A stretch of 34,545 nt of DNA from Petrocella sp024636985 (GCA_024636985.1 JAGXFY010000005.1:1-34545), one strand, 5' to 3'; positions 6,971-14,986 are shown, counted from the stretch's first letter. Notes: generated from the sequence alone by a model not told the origin. Translations and numbers: made by a program.

Positions 6971-7948
6971 GTGCTAAATCATACAATAGACCTATATAAT
7001 TTGACCTTTTATTTCTTTATTTATGGCACATTGGGTTGGGTGGTCGAGGTAGTCTATGCGTTTATGAAGCATGGAAAATATGTAAATAGAGGTTTTTTGT
7101 ATGGTCCAATCTGTCCAATCTATGGTGTTGGTGTAGTTACCATATACCTTTCTATTCATAAATTGAGCACTTTATTCTTAAATGGACAAGCACCCTCATG
7201 GTGGATGTTATTTATTATGGTGACAGTGGTCACAACAGGTCTTGAACTTTTTACAGGTTCTGTCATGAGCTACTTGTTTCGTACCAGGTGGTGGGATTAT
7301 TCTGATCGAAGATTTAATCTTGGAGGGTATATATGTTTGGATTTTACTCTGATTTGGGGTTTGGCAGGAACACTATTACTTCAGATTGTACATGTAAGAA
7401 TAGCCAATATGGTCGACGGTATTCCAAGGGATATTGGGAACTCGATATTACTTATGCTCATGGCGTTTTTCATAATAGATGGTACATCTACGGTCAGAAC
7501 ACTGATTGATTTTAGAAAATTATTGCTTGAGATAGATAATATTGCAAAACAGTATACACAAATCAGGAGTAATTTGGTCTTAGAGATGAGTCGGTTAAAA
7601 GATGAAATGACAGATCGGATTAAAACAGGTGTTGAGAAGAAAACGGATGAAGCGGGCCAAACACTTAAACACATACAAGAACAGCTTAAAGAACTACAAG
7701 TACACGAATTTATACCGGATCATCCGGTAAAGAACATTATTAATGAACTCATAGATGAGGATATGAAACTTAACATTAAGACTAAGTTTGAATTTAAAAG
7801 TGTTCTAGACCATTACGAGAATCTTTCGAATCGATTCTCCAAAAGCAGGCTCTACAATGCATTCCCTGATATGAAATCCATCAAGTATAAAGCACTTTTA
7901 AAGGATGTTAGAGATAGAAAGAAAAATAAAGGGAATAGAATGCTATGA
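6971..7948 (+). CDS. COG4905-type membrane protein (putative ABC transporter permease family)
   Basis: A 325-residue protein starting with GTG behind GAAGAGGTGATC. The first 175 residues hold about five membrane segments. The N-terminus has the family pattern 'FFIYGTLGWVVEVVYAF...GFLYGPICPIYGVG', and RWWDYS and FNLGGYICL follow. Residues about 180-265 form a long charged amphipathic region, probably a cytoplasmic coiled coil, and the tail is basic. The family (PF06541) is annotated as a putative ABC permease, but no ATPase lies next to it and its role is unknown. It overlaps the next gene by 4 nt (ATGA), so the two are translationally coupled. Confidence 0.8.
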   Translation: MLNHTIDLYNLTFYFFIYGTLGWVVEVVYAFMKHGKYVNRGFLYGPICPIYGVGVVTIYLSIHKLSTLFLNGQAPSWWMLFIMVTVVTTGLELFTGSVMSYLFRTRWWDYSDRRFNLGGYICLDFTLIWGLAGTLLLQIVHVRIANMVDGIPRDIGNSILLMLMAFFIIDGTSTVRTLIDFRKLLLEIDNIAKQYTQIRSNLVLEMSRLKDEMTDRIKTGVEKKTDEAGQTLKHIQEQLKELQVHEFIPDHPVKNIINELIDEDMKLNIKTKFEFKSVLDHYENLSNRFSKSRLYNAFPDMKSIKYKALLKDVRDRKKNKGNRML

Positions 7949-8439
7949 CAAAGAAGCCTAAGCTAATTAGACGATACCAAAGCTGTGTTAAGGATATGAT
8001 CAAACATGAGAAAGTGAGATCTATGGAAGACTATATTGCACACCATGATGTGGACACATTGGCTCATAGTCTTTTTGTTTCTTACTGGAGTTTTTTAATC
8101 TGTAGGAAATTGAAGATGGATTATCGATCGGCTGCAAGAGGTGCTTTACTCCATGATTTTTACTTATATGATTGGCATATACCTAATATAAGAGAAGGCT
8201 TACATGGTTTCACACATCCAGCCACCTCACTCACCAATGCAAGAAAGTATTTTAAGATTAGCGATTTAGAAAAAGACATTATTATTAAGCACATGTGGCC
8301 ACTAACCATCTTACCGCCGAAGTATAAGGAAACCTATGTGGTTATCCTAGTTGACAAAATATGCGCTACCCTTGAAACTTTTAAGATTGTTAATGGGAAA
8401 AAATTAGCAAGCCTCAAACGCGAGGTGCTAGATTCATAG
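7945..8439 (+). CDS. HD-domain metal-dependent phosphohydrolase
   Basis: A 164-residue single-domain HD protein. Metal-binding residues can be read in order: the H of DTLAHSLFVSYW, then the paired HD in RGALLHDFYLYDWH, a histidine in GFTHPATSLTNA, and IIIKHMWPLT, which is the usual arrangement. The family cleaves phosphates from nucleotides or related compounds; the substrate here is not evident. It overlaps the coiled-coil membrane protein upstream by ATGA, a pairing seen in clostridia, which suggests a shared process. A bidirectional terminator follows. Confidence 0.85.
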   Translation: MTKKPKLIRRYQSCVKDMIKHEKVRSMEDYIAHHDVDTLAHSLFVSYWSFLICRKLKMDYRSAARGALLHDFYLYDWHIPNIREGLHGFTHPATSLTNARKYFKISDLEKDIIIKHMWPLTILPPKYKETYVVILVDKICATLETFKIVNGKKLASLKREVLDS

Positions 8440-8445
8440 AAAAAG

Positions 8446-8491
8446 TTAAAAGACACAGTTTAATCGAATAAGATTAAGCTGTGTCTTTTAA
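8446..8491. terminator. Bidirectional terminator between convergent genes
   Basis: A 20-bp stem from 8446-8465 (TTAAAAGACACAG...) to 8472-8491 (...CTGTGTCTTTTAA), with one T-G pair and a 6-nt loop. AAAA and TTTT at the ends serve both the HD gene (plus) and the penicillin-binding protein (minus). Confidence 0.9.
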
Positions 8492-8494
8492 TAA

Positions 8495-11206
8495 CTAATC
8501 TAAGGCAAGGGGTAAATCGATATCTATGAAATAATCTGCAGTATCATCAGTATCCTCATTATTGTTATCAGGATTTTTCCGATTGTTCCCATTTCCATTA
8601 TTCCCATCCTCAATAACATTATTATCATCTTCAACAAATGGAGGATCTTCCATTGGAAGAGATGGACCATGAATATTACAATATTCTTCAATCATAGTGA
8701 TGGGGAATTCATAACCATAGTCTCTGATTCTAGGTCGATTAACCGGATCCCATTCTTCAGGTGCAAAAGGAATGCGTCTTTGGGTGAAGACCTTATCCAC
8801 TAAAGTATCTTCAGGACAATACTCATTTGGCATAAGTCCGGATTCACTACAGAGGGTAACTTTTATGTGAACATCACACGTTTCTTTAGGCTCGGTACCA
8901 ATAGCAAAATATTCGGTTCTTACCGTACTGCCCCGTGGATCGGAATCACATAGGCCAGGTACAGCTAACTTACCGGATATGGTGCAAATATTTTTGGTAA
9001 CAATGCCATCCGGTACATTGAATTTTCTTGTTTCAAGGTTTTCATGAATCTGTGCCATGACACTTTGCCACAAGATCTGTTGGTAACTTTTATTATGGGC
9101 CATTCTTTCAGGTGTATCATGACCAAGCCAGATACCTGCAACATAATAAGGCGTAAAACCAACATAGGCCAAATCTTTGGAGTCACTGGTAGTTCCTGTT
9201 TTTCCTGCGACAGGCATATCACTAAGTCTTGTTGTTTTACCTGTTCCTGTTTTTACAACATCTTCCATGGCATTGGTAAGAAGGAAAGCAGTAGTTTCTT
9301 TCATCGCTGAGTGGGTTTCGGGCTCATTCATCAAGAGTAGTGTCCCGTCATGACTCAAAACCTTAGTATAGAATGTCGGTTCAATATAATTACCTTTGTT
9401 GGCAATGGCACCGTAGGCTGCCGTTAATTCAAGGAGTGAAACGCCTCTAGTAATACCACCAAGGGGCAAAACAATATTCTTATCGGAATAGGTTTGGCCA
9501 TTAATTGTTTCATTTTCCACTAAGGAAGAGAAGCCAAGATTTTTCAAATATTCAAATCCGGTCTCAACACCAACAGCGCTCATGGTCTTTAGGGTAACGA
9601 CGTTCATAGACCATTCGATACCCTGACGTAGGGTGGATAAGCCCCAATAATTGAATGTTGCTCTTTCATACCAGTTTTTAGGGGAATAGGTAGAACCGTC
9701 ACCAAGCTTTACGGAATAAGGGACGTCATCAAATACAGTAGCAAGTGTCATCCCAGCTGTATCAAGAGCGGGAAGATAAGCTGCAAGCACTTTAAAGGTA
9801 GAACCCGGTTGCCTTAAAGACATGGTGGCACGATTTAAAGTCTGATTACCTATTTTTTCACCACGACCGCCGGTTATAGCTTTAACATGTCCGGTATAGT
9901 AATCCATGACCACCATGGCTGATTGAGGTTGAGGAATGAGCAACGATTTATCTGCAATCATGGTGTCTGTGCCTGTAACCCAGGTTTCTTTTAATAGATC
10001 CATATGTGCATATGCTTCTTCATCAGTTTGAAAAAGAGTCTCATCGTAGTAGTGCTTCACGCCATCTGCTGTCTGTACGGAAACAGAATACATGAGCATA
10101 ACGTTGTAGTCGTCTTCAAAGGGCGGAAAAGTTTCTTCATCAGCGAAGGACTGGTCCATGATACCTTGCATGGTCATATCTTGGGTGGTATAAATATCAA
10201 GACCGCCCCGGTAAACTAGGTTAATAGCTTGAGTATTTGTATAGCCTTTCTCGGCTTCAAGGTCAGCGGCAACACGACGTATGACCTCATCAACAAAATA
10301 GGAGAAATCCGATTGCTCAAGAAAAACTTGGTTGGTGACTTGAATAGAATCATAAACCTTTTCATCAAGGGCAGTCTGAAGTTCTGCATCTGTAATTAAC
10401 CCTTGTTCGTTCATGTAATTCAAAACGATTTCTTGTCTTATTCGGTTATTTTCCGGTTGAGCAACTGGTTCATAAGCTGTTGGTCTTTGGGTGATGCCTG
10501 CGATAACAGCAGCTTCTGCTATGGTCAATTCAGACACATCTTTGGCAAAGTAGCGGTTAGCCGCTGCCTGAACGCCATTAGTACCACGACCGAGTCCGAC
10601 GGTGTTTAGGTAGAGTTCGAGAATCTCATCTTTTTCCATGACTTTTTCTACTTGTATGGCCAGATGCTGTTCTATAATTTTTCGATTAAAACTTTTTTCG
10701 GAAGTTAGGATGTTGTTCTTAATGACTTGTTGGGTGATGGTGCTGGCACCTTCACTTAAGTTACGTTCTTTTAGGTTGACGAAAACAGCTCTAAAGATAC
10801 CTCTCAGATCCACACCGTTATGTTCATAAAAGCGTTGGTCTTCAATAGCTACAAATGCATCTTTAACATGGGTGGGAATCTCATTAATATCTACATAAAT
10901 ACGATTGGATTCACCTGTAGATAGCTCTTGGATAACGGTACCGTTTTGGTCTCTTATGAAGGATGTATAGCCTGTTGGAACCAGATCATCATAGTTTAAT
11001 TCAGGTGCATCTTTTAATATAGAAGCAACCATAATTGCAACGACGGCTAACCCAATAACACCAAGTGCCAGCATGCCTAGAAATATATTTCTAAACAAAA
11101 CTTTCTTATTTGTTTTATTTGCTTTTTTTGCTTTTTTTAGTTTTAGTTTTTCTCTGGCACTTAATTGACCGGAGTTTTTCGATGGAACTTTTTTTTCTTG
11201 TTTCAT
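8495..11206 (-). CDS. Class A penicillin-binding protein (PBP1A type)
   Basis: A 903-residue bifunctional peptidoglycan synthase. It has a basic cytoplasmic N-terminus (about 1-37), one membrane anchor (38-63), a GT51 glycosyltransferase domain (EDQRFYEH with catalytic E122, GASTITQQVIKN, GLGRGTNGVQAA) and a transpeptidase domain with the three active-site motifs STFK (S469-K472), SMN (533-535) and KTGTT (from K669). After about residue 850 comes an Asn/Asp-rich low-complexity tail ending in an acidic stretch. The domain order and length fit PonA/PBP1A. The start is fixed by AAGGAGG before the ATG. It is transcribed alone, divergently from the zinc-ribbon genes, and convergent with the HD gene. 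Confidence 0.95.
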   Translation of the reverse strand: MKQEKKVPSKNSGQLSAREKLKLKKAKKANKTNKKVLFRNIFLGMLALGVIGLAVVAIMVASILKDAPELNYDDLVPTGYTSFIRDQNGTVIQELSTGESNRIYVDINEIPTHVKDAFVAIEDQRFYEHNGVDLRGIFRAVFVNLKERNLSEGASTITQQVIKNNILTSEKSFNRKIIEQHLAIQVEKVMEKDEILELYLNTVGLGRGTNGVQAAANRYFAKDVSELTIAEAAVIAGITQRPTAYEPVAQPENNRIRQEIVLNYMNEQGLITDAELQTALDEKVYDSIQVTNQVFLEQSDFSYFVDEVIRRVAADLEAEKGYTNTQAINLVYRGGLDIYTTQDMTMQGIMDQSFADEETFPPFEDDYNVMLMYSVSVQTADGVKHYYDETLFQTDEEAYAHMDLLKETWVTGTDTMIADKSLLIPQPQSAMVVMDYYTGHVKAITGGRGEKIGNQTLNRATMSLRQPGSTFKVLAAYLPALDTAGMTLATVFDDVPYSVKLGDGSTYSPKNWYERATFNYWGLSTLRQGIEWSMNVVTLKTMSAVGVETGFEYLKNLGFSSLVENETINGQTYSDKNIVLPLGGITRGVSLLELTAAYGAIANKGNYIEPTFYTKVLSHDGTLLLMNEPETHSAMKETTAFLLTNAMEDVVKTGTGKTTRLSDMPVAGKTGTTSDSKDLAYVGFTPYYVAGIWLGHDTPERMAHNKSYQQILWQSVMAQIHENLETRKFNVPDGIVTKNICTISGKLAVPGLCDSDPRGSTVRTEYFAIGTEPKETCDVHIKVTLCSESGLMPNEYCPEDTLVDKVFTQRRIPFAPEEWDPVNRPRIRDYGYEFPITMIEEYCNIHGPSLPMEDPPFVEDDNNVIEDGNNGNGNNRKNPDNNNEDTDDTADYFIDIDLPLALD

Positions 11207-11232
11207 AGTATATGCCTCCTTACACCAAGAGT

Positions 11233-11241
11233 ATTATATCA
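11233..11241 (-). promoter_or_regulatory. Extended -10 promoter of the penicillin-binding protein gene
   Basis: Read on the minus strand, TGATATAAT is a consensus -10 with the extended TG. No good -35 is seen 17-18 nt upstream. It lies about 27 nt upstream of the start codon, with AAGGAGG between. Confidence 0.6.
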
Positions 11242-11271
11242 AATATTCATGAAAAAAGAAGCATATTTTTG

Positions 11272-11332
11272 TGGAATTAGTCAAAATTTAATATATTGAA
11301 ATTAGTGAAACTTAGTTTTGACCCTATAACCA
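11272..11332. repeat. Palindromic MITE-like element, short deleted copy (copy A)
   Basis: A 61-bp member of the element family described at 13492-13612. Its right end is identical to that copy over 31 bp (11302-11332 versus 13582-13612), including CTTAGTTTTGAC and the outer ATAACCA. The left end, TGGAATTAGTCAAAAT, is a degenerate version of the terminal repeat. The central loop is missing, so this looks like an internal deletion derivative. It lies between divergent genes. The rest of the 285-bp gap holds only the two promoters. Confidence 0.75.
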
Positions 11333-11431
11333 TATTTAGGTGGCTTAAGAATATTGAGAAGCTTAGTTATGAAACTTTTATTGTTAGTCGTTAATAATTA
11401 GCATGAATTATGAAAAATATATGACGAAAGG

Positions 11432-11460
11432 ATGACATAACCACAAAAAATGTTTATAAT
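11432..11460 (+). promoter_or_regulatory. Promoter of the zinc-ribbon gene cluster
   Basis: ATGACA (11432-11437), a 17-nt spacer and a consensus TATAAT (11455-11460). The expected start near 11467 leaves about 25 nt to ATG 11492. Confidence 0.75.
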
Positions 11461-11491
11461 ATAGTTAGAAAATAATAGGAGTGTGGTGCAT

Positions 11492-12145
11492 ATGTACTGT
11501 CAAAATTGTGGTGCGACATTACCAGATGAGGCCCAGTATTGTAATAAATGCGGGAGTAAACAAGAAAACAGGGTGGTGGGTTATTCTCCCAAAATACAAG
11601 ACCCTGCTTTTTTGAAGTACTTGAAGAACAGCAATCGATATGCGATGATCTTTGCAATAATAGCAGCCGTGATAGCCGTTGTGGCCTTTACCTATTATGG
11701 AGAGACCAGTAGTGAGATGGATAATCCGGAATCCATGTTCATTGGATTCGGCATCGGTTCTATGTTTTTATTGATCGCCATCTTTCAAGTGTTAGGAAAG
11801 AAAAAAAGTAAGACATGGGACGGCACAGTCATTAACAAAACAGTTAAAAAGAAACAGAGAAGACAGAATTCAGGTGAAAATGATTATTACTGGGTTACTT
11901 ATGTCGAGTATGACATATCGATTCGAGATGACCGTGGTAAAACCCATCATATCATGTCAACGGATGATGCTACTTTGTACAATTACTATACTATCGGTGA
12001 TAGGATTAGACACCACGGAGGACTTAATACATATGAAAAATATGATAAATCCAGGGACACGATTATTTTTTGTAATGCTTGTGCAAGTCTAAATGATATA
12101 AAAAATGATACGTGTTTTAGATGTGGTTGTCCGTTATTAAAGTAG
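11492..12145 (+). CDS. Zinc-ribbon membrane protein
   Basis: A 217-residue protein with an N-terminal zinc ribbon (CQNCG...CNKCG), two membrane segments (about residues 48-66 and 84-104), a charged beta-rich domain (about 112-190; starts WDGTVINK and contains IGDRIRHH), and a second ribbon at the C-terminus (CNACASLN...CFRCGCPLL). Zinc ribbons of this type (PF13240-like) cap many clostridial membrane proteins of unknown role. ATG 11492 is chosen over GTG 11483/11486, because AGGAG (11477-11481) is too close to the first GTG. The start remains uncertain by 2-3 codons. It is the first gene of a cluster with 12165 and 12523; no enzymatic motif is seen. Confidence 0.75.
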   Translation: MYCQNCGATLPDEAQYCNKCGSKQENRVVGYSPKIQDPAFLKYLKNSNRYAMIFAIIAAVIAVVAFTYYGETSSEMDNPESMFIGFGIGSMFLLIAIFQVLGKKKSKTWDGTVINKTVKKKQRRQNSGENDYYWVTYVEYDISIRDDRGKTHHIMSTDDATLYNYYTIGDRIRHHGGLNTYEKYDKSRDTIIFCNACASLNDIKNDTCFRCGCPLLK

Positions 12146-12164
12146 TTTAAGAGGAGGGAATGAG

Positions 12165-12449
12165 ATGGAAACAAAGAAAGCACCACTCATACGCACCATT
12201 TTCGGTATGATGATCAATCCGGCAGGGGTGTTGAAAAATGTACTTAAAAGAACAAAATGGTATTTTTCCATAGTCCTTGGTTGCAATACCTCCATAGCTT
12301 TTGGGGTCACCGGTGTGCTATGGGCCATAGGACCGATGATGTATACCATACGTGAACTCACTGGTGGCAACCATAGACTCAGCATTCCAATTTCGTCCTT
12401 GGTAGGTGTTATTGTATTGCTTTCATGGTCAACACTAGGCAGATTTTAG
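12165..12449 (+). CDS. Small membrane protein, unrecognised
   Basis: A 94-residue protein with a strong ribosome site (GAGGAGGG) 19 nt after the zinc-ribbon gene. Two hydrophobic segments are visible (about residues 33-55 and 72-90). The N-terminus (IRTIFGMMINPAGVLKNVL) recalls the start of Yip1-domain membrane proteins, which are normally about 200 residues, so this could be a shortened relative; that comparison is weak. Expressed with its neighbours in one transcript. No function can be assigned. Confidence 0.55.
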   Translation: METKKAPLIRTIFGMMINPAGVLKNVLKRTKWYFSIVLGCNTSIAFGVTGVLWAIGPMMYTIRELTGGNHRLSIPISSLVGVIVLLSWSTLGRF

Positions 12450-12522
12450 GGGAGGGTTATTCATGGAGATGTCAACATATAAAAGTAGCGGTTTAAAAAC
12501 ATAGATTCGTAGGATTTGTTTT

Positions 12523-12969
12523 ATGGTTATCGGAGTATGTGCATTAGCCAATCCAATGTATTTGTATTTTTCAGAAAATGCAGGACAAAGGGATGATGGT
12601 GATGTTATAATGACCTTTGGTGAAGCAAGACATATAACAGGTGTTGAGTTCTATAGGACCTGGCTTCTAGCGTTGGGATTTGAAATAAAAGTAGTCGGTA
12701 AAGATGGCTTTGAGACAAAAGGTAGGTTCTTCATAGCACCCACAGCCTTATGCAATCATTTTGTTCGTATAGAAAAAGAAACAGACGGTCAGGTTTATGC
12801 CAATCATCAAGCTTATACAAAAGAGCAGTTAATCTACCAGTTGAAAGAACAATTAGGTACTGTTTTTGCAAGCGAAAATCAAAAGGTTGAAAAAATTTGT
12901 AGTCACTGTAACAACCAAGTGCCTGAAGACGCCTTATTCTGTAACAAATGCGGAAATAAGTTAAACTAA
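12523..12969 (+). CDS. C-terminal zinc-ribbon protein, possibly 5'-disrupted (in-frame TAG)
   Basis: A 148-residue frame with a short hydrophobic start (MVIGVCALANPMYLYF), an unassigned domain and a C-terminal zinc ribbon (CSHCNNQVPEDALFCNKCG) like the ribbon in the first gene of the cluster. ATG 12523 has only a weak AGGA upstream. In the same frame a better start lies at ATG 12463, behind GGGGAGGG (12449-12456), but it meets TAG at 12502-12504 after 13 codons. The coding region reads on in frame past that stop, so the original gene probably began at 12463 and carries a nonsense codon. Either it is now expressed by re-initiation at 12523, or it is a pseudogene. A terminator follows the stop codon. 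Confidence 0.55.
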   Translation: MVIGVCALANPMYLYFSENAGQRDDGDVIMTFGEARHITGVEFYRTWLLALGFEIKVVGKDGFETKGRFFIAPTALCNHFVRIEKETDGQVYANHQAYTKEQLIYQLKEQLGTVFASENQKVEKICSHCNNQVPEDALFCNKCGNKLN

Positions 12970-12972
12970 AGC

Positions 12973-13005
12973 AAAAGGAGTGCTACTTACGGCACTCCTT
13001 TTAAT
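12973..13005 (+). terminator. Terminator after the zinc-ribbon cluster
   Basis: AAAAGGAGTGC (12973-12983) and GCACTCCTTTT (12992-13002) pair perfectly around an 8-nt loop and end in a short T run. The GGAG inside this stem is not the ribosome site of the next gene, which is AAAAAGGAGAAAG at 13012-13024. Confidence 0.75.
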
Positions 13006-13027
13006 AACTGTAAAAAGGAGAAAGACA

Positions 13028-13498
13028 ATGACGATGAAAGAAAAGATGACAAATCTATTGAATCAGGAAGTCGTATTGCAATTTGATACATTTAGTAATA
13101 AAATGGCCCTTGAAATTGGCTTATTGCTTGTCGAAGAAGCAGAAAAAGAAAATAAGCCGGTTACCATTGATATCACCAGACACAACCAGCAACTTTTTCA
13201 TGTGGCTATGGAGGGGACCTCGTCGGATAATGATAGCTGGATTATAAGAAAGTCTAATGTGGTCAATCGATTCAGCCATAGTTCTATGTATATGAGTCTT
13301 AAGTTAGAAGCTAAAGGCGTAACAATGGAGGAAGCCTATTTTCTGAATTCGGCTGACTTTGCAGCCCATGGTGGATCGTTTCCAATTAGGATAAAAGATA
13401 CAGGTGTTATTGGCACCATAACTGTTTCGGGGCTACCCTCAGAACAAGATCACCAAATGGTTGTCTATGTATTAAGTCAGTATTTAAAAGTTGGTTAA
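13028..13498 (+). CDS. UPF0303 / GlcG-HbpS-like heme-binding domain protein
   Basis: A 156-residue single-domain protein of the UPF0303 (YBR137W-like) branch of the GlcG/HbpS fold. Family blocks visible are ALEIGLLLVEEA, PVTIDITRHNQQLFHVAMEGT, WIIRKSNVVNRFSHSSMYM, FAAHGGSFPIRI and GVIGTITVSGLP. Relatives bind heme or act as small chaperone-like proteins; the precise role is unknown. ATG 13028 is chosen over an upstream in-frame start inside the terminator hairpin, because AAAAGGAG sits just before it. Its last codons (GTT GGT TAA) coincide with the end of a palindromic element, so the element supplies the stop codon. It has no operon partners. Confidence 0.8.
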   Translation: MTMKEKMTNLLNQEVVLQFDTFSNKMALEIGLLLVEEAEKENKPVTIDITRHNQQLFHVAMEGTSSDNDSWIIRKSNVVNRFSHSSMYMSLKLEAKGVTMEEAYFLNSADFAAHGGSFPIRIKDTGVIGTITVSGLPSEQDHQMVVYVLSQYLKVG

Positions 13499-13612
13499 GT
13501 TGTCAAAACTATATAGTTGAACTTTCGCATACAATATATAGTTATGAATGTATCAACGTAATCTATATATTGTATGTGAACTTAGTGAAACTTAGTTTTG
13601 ACCCTATAACCA
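13492..13612. repeat. Palindromic MITE-like element, full copy (copy B)
   Basis: A 121-bp imperfect palindrome. The left end TGGTTAAGTTGTCAAAACT and the complement of the right end TGGTTATAGGGTCAAAACT match at 15 of 19 positions. The inner arms CATACAATATATAG (13528-13541) and CTATATATTGTATG (13563-13576) pair perfectly around a 21-nt loop (13542-13562). That loop is the reverse complement, with two changes, of the loop in the elements at 19522-19778. AAGT flanks the element on both sides (13488-13491 and 13613-13616), a possible 4-bp target duplication. No transposase is encoded. Confidence 0.85.
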
Positions 13613-13627
13613 AAGTTGATATATAAA
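13598..13627 (+). promoter_or_regulatory. Candidate promoter using a -35 inside the palindromic element
   Basis: TTGACC (13598-13603), at the right end of copy B, lies 18 nt from TATAAA (13622-13627), or 16 nt from the overlapping TATATA. It points at the epimerase gene at 13684. Confidence 0.45.
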
Positions 13628-13658
13628 CATGTTTTCATGTAATAAAGACTTCCTTGTA

Positions 13659-13682
13659 GACGAAAGGACGAAAGGACGAAAA
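13659..13682 (+). repeat. Triplicated 8-bp unit carrying the ribosome binding site
   Basis: GACGAAAG, GACGAAAG, GACGAAAA in tandem (13659-13666, 13667-13674, 13675-13682), directly before ATG 13684. Two units create an AAAGGA Shine-Dalgarno; the one at 13671-13676 is correctly spaced, 7 nt from the start. Confidence 0.7.
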
Positions 13683-13683
13683 A

Positions 13684-14865
13684 ATGACAAAATTGTCAGC
13701 AAAAGTATTTAAAAGAGAACTTAAGCAACGCATATTACCTTTCTGGAGAAATCTTAGAGATCCTCAATACGGAGGTTTTTTTGGATACGTTCACCATGAC
13801 TTAACCATAAAGAAGCATAGCGATAAGCATGCAATAGCAACGGCTAGGCTACTATGGGGATTTTCGGCAGCTTATAAGACGCTAGGTATCAAAGAAGACT
13901 TGATCATGGCCGAACATGCCTATGATTTTTTGGTCAATGAATTATACGATAAAACCAGTGGTGGTTTCTTTGCTCAGGTTACATACAAAGGTGGTCTTGT
14001 TTCAACGATGAAACATACGGTTTTTCAAGCCTATGTCTTGTATGGTCTTAGTGAGTATTACAGCATAACGAACAATCAGGAAGCCTTGTTGCATGCAAAA
14101 AGACTCTTTTATCTGATAGAAGAAAAAGCCTTTAGTGAAAAAGATAATAAATATATAGAAGCTTTAGATGGCAGTTGGACACCAAGCGACAAAAATATAA
14201 TGGCGCGGAAGGATTTAGCATTCGACAGAACAGGGGTATGTTACCTTCATTTACTAGAAGGATATACCAATTTATATAGAATTTGGCCAGATGCAAGTTT
14301 GAAAATTAAAATACAATGGCTTTTAGATCTTTTTGATCAAAAAATATACAATCCAGATACAAAAGGTTTTGGTATTTATTTTGACAAAAACTGGAAACAG
14401 GTATCAGATAGCGTATCCTATGGCAGAGATATTGAGAGTTCTTGGTTGATTCAGGATGCCATGACAACCATTGGATATGAGAATGATCATTTAAGGTCTA
14501 AATTATTTGAGGTAGTATACAACACATCAGAAGTCGCCTTACAAGAGGACGGTTCTTTTTACATCGGAATGGAACAGGGTCTTGTTGACAAGCATTTGTG
14601 GTGGTATGCCCATACAGAAGCTATTATTGGCTTTTTTAATGCTTATGAGATGTCAGGTGAAAAGATGTATTATGAGATGTCAAAAAAGGTATGGCATAGA
14701 ACTGAAAAACTATTTATAGATGCCAGAAAAAATAGTGAATGGTTAGCCTGTATAAATCCTGATGGTAGTATTAGAACAGAGGAAGCTATGGTCACAGAAT
14801 GGAAGACATTTTATCATACGGGACGATTTTGCTGCGAAATGATAAAAAGACTCAATCGTAACTAA
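13684..14865 (+). CDS. N-acylglucosamine/cellobiose 2-epimerase family protein with altered active site
   Basis: A 393-residue (alpha/alpha)6-barrel protein of the AGE superfamily, closest in pattern to cellobiose 2-epimerase (RILPFWRNLRDPQYGGFFG, the LHLLEGYTNLYR block, KIYNP, SWLIQDA, WWYAHTEAIIGFFNAY, EWKTFYHTGR). Those enzymes epimerise the C2 of reducing-end sugars using two histidines. The second His is present (H378 in YHTGR). The first, expected in SYGHDIE, is Arg here (R248, AGA at 14425-14427), and the conserved THLH is VCYLH. The protein may therefore be inactive, or use another substrate or mechanism. It is a single gene preceded by a triplicated ribosome-site repeat, with no sugar-utilisation neighbours. 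Confidence 0.8.
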   Translation: MTKLSAKVFKRELKQRILPFWRNLRDPQYGGFFGYVHHDLTIKKHSDKHAIATARLLWGFSAAYKTLGIKEDLIMAEHAYDFLVNELYDKTSGGFFAQVTYKGGLVSTMKHTVFQAYVLYGLSEYYSITNNQEALLHAKRLFYLIEEKAFSEKDNKYIEALDGSWTPSDKNIMARKDLAFDRTGVCYLHLLEGYTNLYRIWPDASLKIKIQWLLDLFDQKIYNPDTKGFGIYFDKNWKQVSDSVSYGRDIESSWLIQDAMTTIGYENDHLRSKLFEVVYNTSEVALQEDGSFYIGMEQGLVDKHLWWYAHTEAIIGFFNAYEMSGEKMYYEMSKKVWHRTEKLFIDARKNSEWLACINPDGSIRTEEAMVTEWKTFYHTGRFCCEMIKRLNRN

Positions 14866-14890
14866 CGATAAGTGGGGTTGGTTTAGCGTA

Positions 14891-14919
14891 TGGTCAAGGT
14901 CTACTTTGAGTGGTATAAT
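14891..14919 (+). promoter_or_regulatory. Promoter of the LtaS-like/ABC transporter operon
   Basis: TGGTCA (14891-14896), a 17-nt spacer and TATAAT (14914-14919) with extended TGG in front. The predicted start near 14926 leaves about 60 nt of leader. Confidence 0.65.
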
Positions 14920-14986
14920 ATGATATAAGGCAAGAGTTTTTTATATTTAAATGTTAAATATTTATCATGAGAAAGAGGAAAAGGGC

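Noticed and set aside
8965..10829. Open frames opposite the penicillin-binding protein gene
   Set aside because: They are shadows of a well-supported 903-residue gene; they lack ribosome sites and family features.
12502..12504. Pyrrolysine codon
   Set aside because: The TAG lies in a short N-terminal membrane region of an unassigned protein, with no methylamine methyltransferase or pyl genes nearby. A nonsense mutation or re-initiation is simpler.
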